DNA of 64,000 bases from Pseudomonas songnenensis (GTDB lineage Bacteria > Pseudomonadota > Gammaproteobacteria > Pseudomonadales > Pseudomonadaceae). Position numbers and translations under genes: made by a program. Within the stretch, counting starts at the first letter, position 1. Every line of letters begins with the position of its first letter. The DNA lies in assembly GCF_003696315.1 (NCBI RefSeq), contig NZ_RFFN01000001.1, positions 124,001 through 188,000 on the forward strand, given 5' to 3'. This document shows, piece after piece, positions 25,148 to 34,655 of the stretch. Under the pieces are notes generated by a model. It made no database searches and was not told the DNA's origin. It worked only from the letters and a program-made list of their open reading frames with translations.

Positions 25148-28024
25148 ATGCCGTATATGCCGAGCCTTTCCCAACTCCAGCAAACCGATGCCTTTCTGCG
25201 CCGTCACCTCGGCCCGGATCAGGGCGAACAGCAGGCCATGCTCGACGCGCTGGGGCTGGCCAGTCGCGGGCAGCTGATCGAGCAGACCGTGCCGCCGGCG
25301 ATCCGCCTGCAGGGCGAGCTGAATCTGCCGCCCGCGCTGGATGAACAGGCGGCGCTGGCCAAGCTCAAGGGCTATGCCGAGCAGAACCAGCTCTGGACCA
25401 GCCTGATCGGCATGGGCTACCACGGCACCATCACCCCGCCGGTGATCCTGCGCAACGTGCTGGAGAATCCGGGCTGGTACACCGCCTACACGCCCTATCA
25501 GCCGGAGATCGCCCAGGGTCGGCTGGAAGCGTTGCTGAACTATCAGCAGATGATCATCGACCTCACCGGTCTCGATCTGGCCAACGCCTCGCTGCTCGAT
25601 GAGGCGACCGCAGCGGCCGAGGCCATGACCCTGGCCCGGCGCATGGCCAAGAGCAAGAGCAACCGCTTCTTCGTCGACGAGAACTGCCATCCGCAGACGC
25701 TTTCGGTGGTGCAGACCCGCGCCGAAGCGTTCGGCTTCGAACTGCTGGTCGGCACGCTGGACGAGCTGGCCGGGCAGGAGGTGTTCGGCGCGCTGCTGCA
25801 GTACCCGGATACCCACGGCGAGATTCGCGACCTGCGTCCGGCCATCGAGCAGCTGCACGCCCAGCAGGCGCTGGCCTGCGTGGCGGCCGACCTGCTCAGC
25901 CTGCTGTTGCTGACCCCGCCGGGCGAACTGGGCGCCGACGTGGTGCTCGGCTCGACCCAGCGCTTCGGTGTGCCGATGGGCTACGGCGGTCCGCACGCGG
26001 CCTATTTCGCCAGCCGCGACGAGTTCAAGCGCGGCATGCCGGGACGCATCATCGGCGTGTCCAAGGACGCCCGCGGCAACACCGCGCTGCGCATGGCGCT
26101 GCAGACCCGCGAGCAGCACATTCGCCGCGAGAAGGCCAACTCCAACATCTGCACCGCGCAGGTGCTGCTGGCCAACATCGCTGGCTTCTATGCCGTCTAT
26201 CACGGCCCGCAGGGCCTCAAGCGCATCGCCCAGCGCGTCCACCGGCTGACCGCCATCCTCGCCGCGGGTCTGGAGCAGAAGGGCATCGTGCGGCTCAACC
26301 GGCATTTCTTCGACACCCTGACCCTCGAGGTCGGTGGCGCACAGACCGCGATCATCGAGAGCGCCGAGGCGGCGCAGATCAACCTGCGCATCCTCGGCCG
26401 CGGCCGGCTGGGCGTGAGCCTCGACGAGACCTGCGACGAGCGCACCGTCGAGCAGCTGCTGGCGATCTTCCTCGGTGCCGATCACGGCCTCGATGTCGCC
26501 GCGCTGGACGCCGGTGAGCTGGCGGCAGGCATTCCCGCAGGGCTGCAACGCGAGAGCGGCTACCTGGAGCATCCGGTGTTCAACTCGCACCACAGCGAAA
26601 CCGAGATGCTGCGCTACCTCAAGCAACTGGAAAACAAGGACCTGGCGCTGAACCAGGCGATGATCCCGCTCGGCTCCTGCACCATGAAGCTCAATGCCAC
26701 CAGCGAGATGATCCCGATCACCTGGGCCGAGTTCGCCAACCTGCATCCGTTCGTTCCGCGCGGCCAGGCGCAGGGTTACAGGCTGATGATCGAAGAGCTG
26801 GAAGCCTGGCTCTGCGCGATCACCGGTTTCGACGCCATCAGCATGCAGCCCAACTCCGGTGCCCAGGGCGAATACGCCGGCCTGGTCGCGATCCGCAAGT
26901 ATCACGAGAGCCGCGGTGAAGGGCAGCGCGACATCTGCCTGATCCCGTCCTCGGCGCACGGCACCAACCCCGCCTCGGCGCAGATGGTCAGCATGCGTGT
27001 GGTCATCGTCGAGTGCGACAAGGGCGGCAACGTCGATCTCGAGGACCTCAAGCGCAAGGCCGCCGAGGCCGGTGACCGGCTGTCCTGTCTGATGATTACC
27101 TACCCGTCGACCCACGGCGTCTACGAAGAAAACGTGCGCGAGATCTGCGCGGCGATCCACGCCCAGGGCGGCCAGGTGTACATGGACGGCGCCAACCTCA
27201 ACGCCCAGGTCGGCCTGGCGCGACCGGCGGACATCGGCGCCGACGTCTCGCACATGAACCTGCACAAGACCTTCTGCATCCCCCATGGCGGTGGCGGCCC
27301 GGGCATGGGCCCGATCGGCGTCAAGGCGCACCTGGCGCCGTTCGTGGCCAATCACCCGGTGGTCGAGCTGGAAGGTCCGCAACCGGGCAACGGTGCGGTG
27401 AGCGCGGCGCCTTGGGGCAGCGCGAGCATCCTGCCGATCAGCTGGATGTACATCGCCATGATGGGCCCGCAGCTGCGCGACGCGACCGAAGTGGCAATCC
27501 TCGGTGCCAACTACCTCGCCAACCGTCTCGGCGGAGCGTTCCCGGTGCTCTACAGCGGACGCAACGGCCGTGTCGCCCACGAGTGCATTCTCGACCTGCG
27601 CCCGCTCAAGGCCGCCAGTGGCATCAGCGAGGAGGATGTCGCCAAGCGCCTGATGGACTACGGCTTCCATGCGCCGACCATGTCGTTCCCGGTGCCCGGC
27701 ACGCTGATGATCGAGCCCACCGAGAGCGAGTCGATGGCCGAACTGGATCGCTTCGTCGAGGCGATGCTGAGCATCCGCGCGGAGATCGCCAAGGTGCAGG
27801 ACGGCGAATGGCCGGCGGACAACAACCCGCTGGTACGGGCGCCGCATACCCTGGCCGACGTGATCGGCGAGTGGGACCGCCCCTACAGCATCGCCGAAGC
27901 GGTGACCCCGAGCGCCCACGCCCGTGCGCACAAGTACTGGCCGGCGGTGAACCGCGTGGACAACGTCTACGGCGACCGCAACCTGTTCTGCGCGTGCGTG
28001 CCGGTGGACGCCTATCGTGACTGA
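25148..28024 (+). CDS. gcvP: Glycine dehydrogenase (decarboxylating), P protein
   Basis: A 958-residue PLP enzyme that decarboxylates glycine and passes the aminomethyl group to GcvH. Both halves of the fused P protein are present; the PLP lysine is near residue 706 in [17 protein letters not shown], followed by [12 protein letters not shown]. Length is normal for the single-chain bacterial form. Start at the ATG at 25148 (weak GAGAG upstream); an ATG three codons later is possible. A long antisense open frame over this gene is a composition artefact. Confidence 0.97.
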   Translation: MPYMPSLSQLQQTDAFLRRHLGPDQGEQQAMLDALGLASRGQLIEQTVPPAIRLQGELNLPPALDEQAALAKLKGYAEQNQLWTSLIGMGYHGTITPPVILRNVLENPGWYTAYTPYQPEIAQGRLEALLNYQQMIIDLTGLDLANASLLDEATAAAEAMTLARRMAKSKSNRFFVDENCHPQTLSVVQTRAEAFGFELLVGTLDELAGQEVFGALLQYPDTHGEIRDLRPAIEQLHAQQALACVAADLLSLLLLTPPGELGADVVLGSTQRFGVPMGYGGPHAAYFASRDEFKRGMPGRIIGVSKDARGNTALRMALQTREQHIRREKANSNICTAQVLLANIAGFYAVYHGPQGLKRIAQRVHRLTAILAAGLEQKGIVRLNRHFFDTLTLEVGGAQTAIIESAEAAQINLRILGRGRLGVSLDETCDERTVEQLLAIFLGADHGLDVAALDAGELAAGIPAGLQRESGYLEHPVFNSHHSETEMLRYLKQLENKDLALNQAMIPLGSCTMKLNATSEMIPITWAEFANLHPFVPRGQAQGYRLMIEELEAWLCAITGFDAISMQPNSGAQGEYAGLVAIRKYHESRGEGQRDICLIPSSAHGTNPASAQMVSMRVVIVECDKGGNVDLEDLKRKAAEAGDRLSCLMITYPSTHGVYEENVREICAAIHAQGGQVYMDGANLNAQVGLARPADIGADVSHMNLHKTFCIPHGGGGPGMGPIGVKAHLAPFVANHPVVELEGPQPGNGAVSAAPWGSASILPISWMYIAMMGPQLRDATEVAILGANYLANRLGGAFPVLYSGRNGRVAHECILDLRPLKAASGISEEDVAKRLMDYGFHAPTMSFPVPGTLMIEPTESESMAELDRFVEAMLSIRAEIAKVQDGEWPADNNPLVRAPHTLADVIGEWDRPYSIAEAVTPSAHARAHKYWPAVNRVDNVYGDRNLFCACVPVDAYRD

Positions 28025-28040
28025 TAGGGCGTGATGGTGA

Positions 28041-28175
28041 GGGTGGATGTCGTTTTTCGGCATCCACCCGGTTCGGCGAGGCGGATCGGCGAACACCGCG
28101 CTCGGGCCAGCAGCCGTTTATTCCCGGCTATGTCGCCGATGCATCCTGAGGTGGATATCGCGTTTTGCATCCACC
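28041..28175. repeat. Two GGTGGAT hairpins between gcvP and engB
   Basis: GGGTGGATG (28041-28049) pairs with CATCCACCC (28061-28069), and GGTGGAT (28150-28156) pairs with ATCCACC (28169-28175). A third GGTGGATCAGCGATG lies just after, at about 28197. The arms resemble those at 2573-2598, suggesting one dispersed palindromic family. They sit between convergent genes and may also stabilise mRNA 3' ends. Confidence 0.65.
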
Positions 28176-28221
28176 ACAGGCGTGCTGGCACGGCGTGGTG
28201 GATCAGCGATGCTGGGCTGCC

Positions 28222-28875
28222 TTACGCGTCAGGCGTTTGGTCTTCCCCGGACTCCTCGTCCAGCAAGCCCAGCCAACTGGCCAGCACCAGTTGCGCCTCT
28301 TCCACCCCCTGACGCTTGGGAGCCGAGAACAGCTGCACGCTGACATCGGCGCCCCAGCCCTTATGAATGTCGCGCTGGATTGCCAGCAATGCATTCTTCG
28401 CGGCGCCGAAGGCCAGCTTGTCGGACTTGGTCAGCAGGATGTGCAAGGGCATCTGGCTGGCACTCGCCCAGTCCAGCATCATGCGGTCGAACTCGGTCAG
28501 CGGATGGCGGATATCCATCATCAGGAACACGCCGGCCAGGCTCTCGCGGCTGCCCAGGTAGGCTTCCAGATGGCGCTGCCAGTGCTGCTTGAGCGGAATC
28601 GGCACCTTGGCGTAGCCGTAACCGGGCAGGTCGACCAGGCGGCGTTCGTCATCGAGGCGGAAGAAGTTGAGCAGCTGGGTGCGGCCCGGGGTCTTCGAGG
28701 TGCGCGCCAGATTGGCATGGGTCAGGGTGTTCAGCGCGCTGGACTTGCCTGCGTTGGAACGGCCGGCGAAGGCTACTTCCAGACCCTCGTCGGCCGGGCA
28801 CTGATCGACCTTGGCGGCGCTGATCATGAAGGTGGCCTGTTGGCAAAGGCCGAGAATCGGGTTTTTCGGTAGCAT
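28222..28875 (-). CDS. engB: Ribosome biogenesis GTPase EngB (YihA/YsxC)
   Basis: A 217-residue GTPase needed for large ribosomal subunit assembly and usually essential. G motifs are clear: [13 protein letters not shown] (G1), a Thr in the SKTPGRTQ region (G2), [10 protein letters not shown] (G3), LLTKSDKL (G4) and the SAPK region (G5). The frame extends to a GTG at 28896, but the ATG at 28875 gives the usual [16 protein letters not shown] start. It is divergent from the cytochrome c4 gene. Confidence 0.94.
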   Translation of the reverse strand: MLPKNPILGLCQQATFMISAAKVDQCPADEGLEVAFAGRSNAGKSSALNTLTHANLARTSKTPGRTQLLNFFRLDDERRLVDLPGYGYAKVPIPLKQHWQRHLEAYLGSRESLAGVFLMMDIRHPLTEFDRMMLDWASASQMPLHILLTKSDKLAFGAAKNALLAIQRDIHKGWGADVSVQLFSAPKRQGVEEAQLVLASWLGLLDEESGEDQTPDA

Positions 28876-28917
28876 GGTCGTTCCGGTGAGTGCCACGGGT
28901 GCGGCAATGGTTCGTTT

Positions 28918-28943
28918 CCGTTTCAGAAACGGGAGTATATAAT
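28918..28943 (+). promoter_or_regulatory. Palindrome overlapping the cytochrome c4 promoter
   Basis: CCGTTTCAGAAACGG (28918-28932) is a perfect 7-bp palindrome around one base. It ends 5 bases before a TATAAT -10 box (28938-28943), so it covers the -35/spacer region, a typical repressor position. The transcript would have a leader of about 190 bases. The regulator is unknown. Confidence 0.55.
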
Positions 28944-29140
28944 GCCGCAGTTTTTATGTGCGCTTTGGCCTGATATCGTGCTGTGCGTGGGGTCCGGACG
29001 GATCCGGATGCCTGTGCGGCGCTAGCGCCGCCCTGATGCGAATGCCAAGCGTGCCACTATAACGAGCGTCGCCCGGCTCGATTGCCATGCGCGACCCGAT
29101 GAATTCCCTTTCAAACCCTTAGCCGTAGTTGGATTAGCTG

Positions 29141-29773
29141 ATGAACAAAGTACTCGTGAGTCTGCTGTTGACCCTTGGCATCACCGGTATGGCCCACGCG
29201 GCTGGAGACGCCGAAGCTGGTCAGGGCAAAGTTGCTATGTGTGGCGCCTGCCACGGTGCGGACGGCAACAGCCCGGCGCCGAACTTCCCGAAACTCGCCG
29301 GCCAAGGCGAGCGCTATCTGCTCAAGCAGCTGCAGGACATCAAGGCCGGCAGCACCCCGGGTGCTCCGGAAGGCGTCGGCCGCAAGGTGCTGGAAATGAC
29401 CGGCATGCTTGACCCGCTGAGCGACCAGGATCTGCAAGACATCGCGGCCTACTTCTCCAGCCAGAAGGGCAGCGTCGGCTATGCCGATCCGGCTCTGGCC
29501 AAGCAGGGCGAGAAACTGTTCCGCGGCGGCAAGCTGGATCAGGGCATGCCGGCCTGCACCGGTTGCCATGCGCCTGACGGTGTCGGCAACGACCTGGCCG
29601 GTTTCCCCAAGCTGGGTGGCCAGCACGCGGCGTACACTGCCAAGCAGCTGACCGATTTCCGTGAAGGCAACCGCACCAATGACGGCGACAGCATGATCAT
29701 GCGTGGCGTTGCCGCCAAGCTGAGCAACAAGGACATCGAAGCGCTGTCCAGCTACATCCAGGGCCTGCACTGA
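29141..29773 (+). CDS. cc4: Di-heme cytochrome c4
   Basis: A 210-residue periplasmic electron carrier with a signal peptide (1-20, cleaved before AGDAEAGQGK). It has two heme sites: Cys34-Cys37-His38 (MCGACHG) and Cys139-Cys142-His143 (ACTGCHAP), in two similar half-domains. It passes electrons from the bc1 complex to terminal oxidases. The mature protein looks almost identical to my memory of the structurally characterised P. stutzeri cytochrome c4, a main clue to the organism. A strong terminator follows; dsbA is next. Confidence 0.97.
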   Translation: MNKVLVSLLLTLGITGMAHAAGDAEAGQGKVAMCGACHGADGNSPAPNFPKLAGQGERYLLKQLQDIKAGSTPGAPEGVGRKVLEMTGMLDPLSDQDLQDIAAYFSSQKGSVGYADPALAKQGEKLFRGGKLDQGMPACTGCHAPDGVGNDLAGFPKLGGQHAAYTAKQLTDFREGNRTNDGDSMIMRGVAAKLSNKDIEALSSYIQGLH

Positions 29774-29795
29774 TCGCGTCAGTGGGCTGATCGAG

Positions 29796-29832
29796 AAGGG
29801 CGTCCGGGTCAATAGTCCGGACGCCCTTTTGC
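29796..29832 (+). terminator. Intrinsic terminator after cytochrome c4
   Basis: AAGGGCGTCCGG (29796-29807) and CCGGACGCCCTT (29817-29828) form a 12-bp perfect stem with a 9-base loop, then TTTTGCGTTT. Confidence 0.9.
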
Positions 29833-29955
29833 GTTTAGGGGCTGGTTACGCCACCTTCGTCACGGCGTGGTACGGGCAGATGAAAAACGCTGGCGAGTCC
29901 CGGCGTTTTGCTGCAGCCTGTTGCGCCATCGGTCCGTCGTAAACAGGAGTACTTC

Positions 29956-30585
29956 ATGCGCAATTTTCTACTCACTGCCGTTTTTGCCGCTGCGAGCCTG
30001 TTCGGCGCTGCAGCCCAGGCAGCGGAGTTTCAGGCCGGCAAGGAATATGTCGAGCTGAGCAGTCCGGTACCGGTCGCCGACCCGAGCAAGATCGAGGTGG
30101 TCGAGCTGTTCTGGTACGGCTGCCCGCACTGCTACCAGTTCGAGCCGGTGATCAAGCCCTGGGTCGAGCAGCTGCCCGAGGATGTACAGTTCAAGCGCAT
30201 TCCGGCGATGTTCGGCGGAATCTGGAATGTGCACGGACAGCTGTTTATCGCGCTGGAGTCCATGGGCGTGGAACCGAAGGTGCACGATGCGGTGTTCGCT
30301 GCCTACCATCAGGAGCGCAAGAAGCTCGCCACGCCTGATGAAATGGCCGATTTCCTTGCCGGTCATGGCATCGATAAGCAGGCCTTTCTCAAGGCCTACA
30401 ACTCGTTCGGTGTGCGTGGCCGTGTAGAGCAGGCCAAAAAACTCGGCATGGCGTATCAGATCACCGGTGTCCCGGTGATGATCGTCAACGGCAAGTATCG
30501 CTTCGATCTCGGCTCGTCCGGCGGCCCGGAGCGGACCTTGCAGGTGGCCGACTTCCTTATCGAAAAAGAACGCGCGGCGCGGTAA
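29956..30585 (+). CDS. dsbA: Thiol:disulfide interchange protein DsbA
   Basis: A 209-residue periplasmic oxidase that introduces disulfides into exported proteins. It has a signal peptide (about 1-22, ending AQAAE), active site Cys56-Pro-His-Cys59 (WYGCPHCYQFEP), and the cis-Pro loop TGVPVMIVNG. The frame opens at 29908, but the AGGAGT site before the ATG at 29956 and the signal peptide set the start. The EEP-family gene begins 6 bases after its stop, so at least part of dsbA expression is in an operon with it. Confidence 0.95.
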   Translation: MRNFLLTAVFAAASLFGAAAQAAEFQAGKEYVELSSPVPVADPSKIEVVELFWYGCPHCYQFEPVIKPWVEQLPEDVQFKRIPAMFGGIWNVHGQLFIALESMGVEPKVHDAVFAAYHQERKKLATPDEMADFLAGHGIDKQAFLKAYNSFGVRGRVEQAKKLGMAYQITGVPVMIVNGKYRFDLGSSGGPERTLQVADFLIEKERAAR

Positions 30586-30591
30586 GCCGAC

Positions 30592-31458
30592 ATGCTGCGT
30601 CGTTGGAGCGCGCCGCGCCATGCCGGTCCTGGCAAGGCGCGCGTCAACGCGCACTGTCTGGCCAGCGGCCTGCCGGCAGACGGGCGGTTGCGGCTGCTCA
30701 GCTTCAATATCCAGGTAGGCATCAGCACCGAGCGCTACCACCATTACCTGACGCGCAGCTGGCAGCATCTGCTGCCCCATCCGGGGCGGGCCGGCAATCT
30801 GCAGCGCATCGGTGAGGTGCTTGGCAACTACGATCTGGTGGCACTGCAGGAGGCCGACGGCGGCAGTCTGCGCTCCGGCTACGTCAATCAGGTCGAGCAC
30901 CTGGCCCAGCTGGGTGCCTTTCCTTACTGGTATCAACAGCTCAATCGCAACCTCGGGCGGTTCGCCCAGCACAGCAATGGTGTGCTCAGTCGCCTCGAAC
31001 CTCAGGGCCTGGAAGACCATCCGCTGCCCGGGCCGTCGGGGCGTGGAGCAATCCTGCTGCGCTTTGGCGAGGGGCCGGACGCGCTGGTCGTGGTGATGAT
31101 GCACCTGGCGCTGGGGGGCGGGGCGCGGACGCGCCAGCTCGCCTACATCCGCGAGTTGATCGGCGGCTACCGCCATCAGATTCTGATGGGTGACATGAAT
31201 ACGCACGCCAATGACCTGCTGGAAAATTCGCCGCTGCGTGATCTCGGCCTGTTGGCGCCGCAGATCGAAGCGACCTTTCCGAGCTGGCGACCGCAGCGCT
31301 GTCTGGACCACATTCTGCTTAGCCCCAGCCTGACGCTTGAGCGCGTCGATGTGCTGGCATTGCCGATTTCCGATCACCTGCCGGTGGCGGTCGAGATCAG
31401 ACTGCCTGATTCGCTTCAGGCCGATTCCTTGCCGGTTCAGGTGAAAGACACGAAATGA
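30592..31458 (+). CDS. Endonuclease/exonuclease/phosphatase family protein
   Basis: A 288-residue EEP-superfamily hydrolase. Metal and catalytic positions of the fold are visible: LLSFNIQVG, the catalytic Glu in LVALQEADGG, LMGDMNTHAND, and the C-terminal Asp-His pair in ISDHLPVAVEI, with LDHILLS before it. There is no clear signal peptide, though a basic N terminus is present. The substrate could be nucleic acid, a sugar phosphate or a lipid head group. It is sandwiched between dsbA (6 bases) and the diguanylate cyclase gene (4-base overlap). Confidence 0.85.
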   Translation: MLRRWSAPRHAGPGKARVNAHCLASGLPADGRLRLLSFNIQVGISTERYHHYLTRSWQHLLPHPGRAGNLQRIGEVLGNYDLVALQEADGGSLRSGYVNQVEHLAQLGAFPYWYQQLNRNLGRFAQHSNGVLSRLEPQGLEDHPLPGPSGRGAILLRFGEGPDALVVVMMHLALGGGARTRQLAYIRELIGGYRHQILMGDMNTHANDLLENSPLRDLGLLAPQIEATFPSWRPQRCLDHILLSPSLTLERVDVLALPISDHLPVAVEIRLPDSLQADSLPVQVKDTK

Positions 31459-33326
31459 CTGAAGAAACCGAACGCTGGAAGGAGAAATACCTTCAGCTCG
31501 TCGAACGGCAGGACCAGCTTGAGGCCCGCTGGGAGCAGCGCGTGGATCTGCTGCGACGCAGCCTGGTGCGCAGCAGTCTGGCGGTCGAAGGGGCCGACCC
31601 CGCGGTCGAGCGCTGTCTGCATGCGATGCGTGAGGTGCTGCGCGAGGGCGACCTGGACGACGGCCTCAGCCAGTTGGTGCCGCGCCTGGAGAAGGCCGTG
31701 CTGGACTCCGAACGCTACCGTCAGGAGCGTGCGGTTCGGCTGACCGAGGCATTGCATCGACTGGTCTCCCAGCTGCTGGCGCTGTCGCCGCCAAGCGAGC
31801 TGCGCAAGCCGCTCAAGCGCTTCGCCAAACAGCTGGATCAGCGTGCTTCGCAGTTACGCGAACTGCCGGGGTTGCTTGGCGAGCTGAGTCTTCTGCAGGG
31901 CCAGGTGCTGACGCTGCAGGAGGGTATGGCGCCGCAGCAGAGCGGTTTTCTGAAGCGCCTGTTCGGCGGCCGGGACAGCCAGTTGGCGGCGGCTACGCTC
32001 CAGACGGCGACTCCAGCCGGGGCGTCAGTTCCAGCGGAGGTAACGGTCGAGGCCGAGGTGGTTGTCGGCAGCGAGACGGCCGTTGCGTCCGCCGTGACCG
32101 AACCGGGCGTGACGGTAAGCCTGCCAGAGCCGACAGACGATGAACGGCAGGCGGTCGAGCCCGTCTCGGCAGCGGCTGAGCCCGACGTGGCCGAACCTGT
32201 GGCGGATGCCGAGCTGCCGTCAGTGGCCGAGCCACTGCGGCAGGAGTCTGCCTACGCCCTGCCGGACTCCCCTGAGCCCGCCTTCAGCGTCGTTGCCGAG
32301 CGCGTGGAAGCGACCCTCAGCAATCTGCTCGACAATCTGCATCTGCCCGAGCAGCACCAGCCACAGCTGCAAACGCTGCGTGCGCGCATCCAGCACGGGC
32401 TGAACTGGTACGAACTGGTGCCGGTGCTGGACGATCTGGCGATGCTGATGATTGCCTTCAGCGATCAGGGGCAGCGGGATTTCGAAAGCTATCTGCAGAC
32501 GCTGAACGAGCGCCTCTCGGCAATGCAGGAAAATCTGCTCGCCGCGCACCAGGGCCACAGCGAAGGGCGCGATGCGGCGCAGGCGCTGGACGAGGAGCTG
32601 CGTGAGCAGGTCGGTGGGCTGCAGCACAGCATGCGTCAGGCCACCGATCTGACCAGTCTGAAGAAGGTGGTAGAAGCACGCCTGGACGGGCTGCTGGATA
32701 CGGTGGATACCTACCGCCAGCAACGCAGCCAGCAGGAGCAGAAGCTCGGCGAGCGCCTGCAGCAACTGGTCAGCCGGGTCGGCAGTCTCGAGCAGGCCGC
32801 GCGCGGCCTGCGCGGCCATCTGGAAGAACAGCGGCAGAAGGCGCTGCAAGACCCACTGACCGGGCTGCCCAACCGCGCGGCCTGGAACGAGCGTCTGGAC
32901 CTCGAGTTTGCCCGCTGGCAGCGCTACGGCGGCGATCTGCTGCTGGCCGTGCTGGACGTCGATCACTTCAAGCGGATCAATGACGGCTACGGACACCTGG
33001 CGGGTGATCGGGTGCTGAAGATCATCGGCAGCGAATTGCGCAAGCGCCTGCGCAAGACCGACTTCATCGCCCGCTTCGGTGGCGAGGAATTCGTCGTGCT
33101 GCTCCCCAACACCCCTTACGAGGCGGGGCAGCAGCTGATGGATGCGCTGCGTGATTCGATCAGCAACTGTCCGTTCCACTTCAAGGGCGAGCGCGTCGTC
33201 ATCACGCTGTCCGCCGGGCTGACCGCATTCGGCCAGGACGACACCACCGAGCGCGCGTTCGAGCGGGCTGACGGCGCGCTTTACCGCGCCAAGAATGCGG
33301 GGCGCAATCGCGTCGAGCTGGCCTGA
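31455..33326 (+). CDS. GGDEF diguanylate cyclase (DgcH-like)
   Basis: A 623-residue cytoplasmic protein that should make cyclic di-GMP. The N-terminal part is helical, followed by an Ala/Val/Glu/Pro-rich low-complexity linker (about 175-275), a second helical region with coiled coils (about 280-455) and a GGDEF domain (about 465-620). The active site is RFGGEEF at about residue 542, with an RxxD inhibitory site (RKTD) five residues before it. It has no membrane segment. P. aeruginosa PA5487 (DgcH) occupies the same place between dsbA and ampDh2. Its ATG overlaps the EEP gene stop (ATGA). Confidence 0.92.
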   Translation: MTEETERWKEKYLQLVERQDQLEARWEQRVDLLRRSLVRSSLAVEGADPAVERCLHAMREVLREGDLDDGLSQLVPRLEKAVLDSERYRQERAVRLTEALHRLVSQLLALSPPSELRKPLKRFAKQLDQRASQLRELPGLLGELSLLQGQVLTLQEGMAPQQSGFLKRLFGGRDSQLAAATLQTATPAGASVPAEVTVEAEVVVGSETAVASAVTEPGVTVSLPEPTDDERQAVEPVSAAAEPDVAEPVADAELPSVAEPLRQESAYALPDSPEPAFSVVAERVEATLSNLLDNLHLPEQHQPQLQTLRARIQHGLNWYELVPVLDDLAMLMIAFSDQGQRDFESYLQTLNERLSAMQENLLAAHQGHSEGRDAAQALDEELREQVGGLQHSMRQATDLTSLKKVVEARLDGLLDTVDTYRQQRSQQEQKLGERLQQLVSRVGSLEQAARGLRGHLEEQRQKALQDPLTGLPNRAAWNERLDLEFARWQRYGGDLLLAVLDVDHFKRINDGYGHLAGDRVLKIIGSELRKRLRKTDFIARFGGEEFVVLLPNTPYEAGQQLMDALRDSISNCPFHFKGERVVITLSAGLTAFGQDDTTERAFERADGALYRAKNAGRNRVELA

Positions 33327-33358
33327 CCGGCCGGCATGGCCACTGGCGGATCGCCCGG

Positions 33359-33364
33359 TATAAT
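33359..33364 (+). promoter_or_regulatory. Candidate -10 box of ampDh2
   Basis: TATAAT in a CCGG-TATAAT-CACG context, 33 bases after the cyclase stop and 75 bases before the amidase ATG. The -35 region is not convincing. Confidence 0.45.
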
Positions 33365-33438
33365 CACGACCCTTCGTCGCACCGGCACGAGCTGCTGCGC
33401 ATCTGCGTCATTTCGCCGTCGACACAGAGGTCGTCCCG

Positions 33439-34227
33439 ATGAAAGTCATCACCGCCACCCTTATGCTCCTGCTGCTGGCCGGCTGCGCCAGCGGCCCGCG
33501 TATCGACACCAGTTACAGCTCGGTCGGCCATGACAGCCGTAGCCAGTTCATCGTGCTGCACTACACCTCGACCGACCTGCCGCGTTCGCTGGAGCTGCTC
33601 AGTGGCCGCGACGTCAGCAGTCACTACCTGATTGGCGAATCACCGGCGACCATCTACCGCCTGGTGGACGAGAACCGGCGTGCCTGGCATGCAGGCGAAA
33701 GTGAATGGAATGGCCGCACCTGGCTCAACGCCACCTCGATCGGCATCGAACTGGTCAATCGCGGTTATGTGCAGAGCGCGGACGGACGCCGCCTCTGGTA
33801 TCCCTACTCCGATGCGCAGATCGATGCGTTGGTGGTTCTGCTCAAGGACATCATGGCGCGCCATGAGCTCAAGCCGGGGGCCATCATCGGCCACAGCGAC
33901 ATCGCCCCGCAGCGCAAGGTCGATCCAGGGCCGCTGTTTCCGTGGAAGCGTCTCGCCGACGAGGGTCTGGTGCCCTGGCCTGAGGCTGGCGCGGTAGCCG
34001 TGGAGCAGATGCGCTATGCCTCCGAGGGCCTGCCGGCGATCGCCTGGTATCAGGATGCATTGGCTGCGCAAGGCTACCGGGTCCCGCGGCACGGTCATCT
34101 GGATGAGGAGACGCGCAACGTGATCGCGGCCTTTCAGATGAAATACCGGCCGGCGCGTTTCGACGGCGAGCCGGATGCCGAAACCGCGGCGATGTTGCAG
34201 GTGCTCGCCAACCAGGCGAAGCGCTGA
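33439..34227 (+). CDS. ampDh2: N-acetylmuramoyl-L-alanine amidase AmpDh2 (lipoprotein)
   Basis: A 262-residue zinc amidase that cleaves the bond between MurNAc and the peptide stem of peptidoglycan. A lipobox, LLLLAGCAS, makes it a lipoprotein with Cys at about residue 15. The Amidase_2 domain has zinc ligands in IVLHYTSTD, and GHSDIAPQRKVDPGPLFPW near its end; a C-terminal peptidoglycan-binding domain (about 195-260) follows. Membrane anchoring and the neighbour kinB fit AmpDh2 rather than secreted AmpDh3 or cytosolic AmpD. Loss of such amidases affects cell-wall recycling signals and beta-lactamase induction in P. aeruginosa. Confidence 0.9.
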   Translation: MKVITATLMLLLLAGCASGPRIDTSYSSVGHDSRSQFIVLHYTSTDLPRSLELLSGRDVSSHYLIGESPATIYRLVDENRRAWHAGESEWNGRTWLNATSIGIELVNRGYVQSADGRRLWYPYSDAQIDALVVLLKDIMARHELKPGAIIGHSDIAPQRKVDPGPLFPWKRLADEGLVPWPEAGAVAVEQMRYASEGLPAIAWYQDALAAQGYRVPRHGHLDEETRNVIAAFQMKYRPARFDGEPDAETAAMLQVLANQAKR

Positions 34228-34229
34228 AC

Positions 34230-34634
34230 TCAGTAGGCGGTGGTGCCGATCAGTCGGGCGTCTGCCAGGGCTGCGGTCCGGTGCTCGGCAGCGGCCTGAT
34301 AGTCGCGGTCAGCGATCATCGCCAGAAAGGTTTCCTTGGAGGGGTAGCTGACCAGCAACAGGTCATCCCATCGCTCGTCAGGCGGGGCGATCAGCGCAGC
34401 ATGGGCCTTGGCGCGAACCTCGACCGCGCCGCCGCCGGCCTGCACCTTGGCCAGCGCCACCCGGCTGTAGCGCGCATAGGCCTCACGGCCGCTGCAGGGG
34501 CTGTGCGGGCTGCCCGCCGGATAGGTTGCCTGGTCGTTGTAGCGCAGCAGGTTGAGCATCAGGATCGGAACCCCGGATGGCATCGACGCCACGTAATCGG
34601 CGAGCTGTTCGGGGCTGGGGTTCAGACTCGGCAT
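34230..34634 (-). CDS. DUF1330 family protein
   Basis: A 134-residue soluble protein with the DUF1330 fold, a ferredoxin-like dimeric alpha/beta barrel. Its typical blocks are VPILMLNLLRYND, REAYARYSRVA and WDDLLLVSYPSKETFLAMI. Function unknown. It lies 21 bases downstream of kinB on the same strand and is convergent with ampDh2, with a 2-base gap. It may be expressed with algB-kinB. Confidence 0.88.
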   Translation of the reverse strand: MPSLNPSPEQLADYVASMPSGVPILMLNLLRYNDQATYPAGSPHSPCSGREAYARYSRVALAKVQAGGGAVEVRAKAHAALIAPPDERWDDLLLVSYPSKETFLAMIADRDYQAAAEHRTAALADARLIGTTAY

Positions 34635-34655
34635 GGGCTTTCCTCGAAGGCGCGT

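Noticed and set aside
25085..28096. A 1003-codon open frame on the minus strand over gcvP
   Set aside because: It is an exact shadow of a well-supported gene, with His/Arg/Val/Asp-rich low-quality protein and no recognisable domain. Long antisense frames are common at this GC content.
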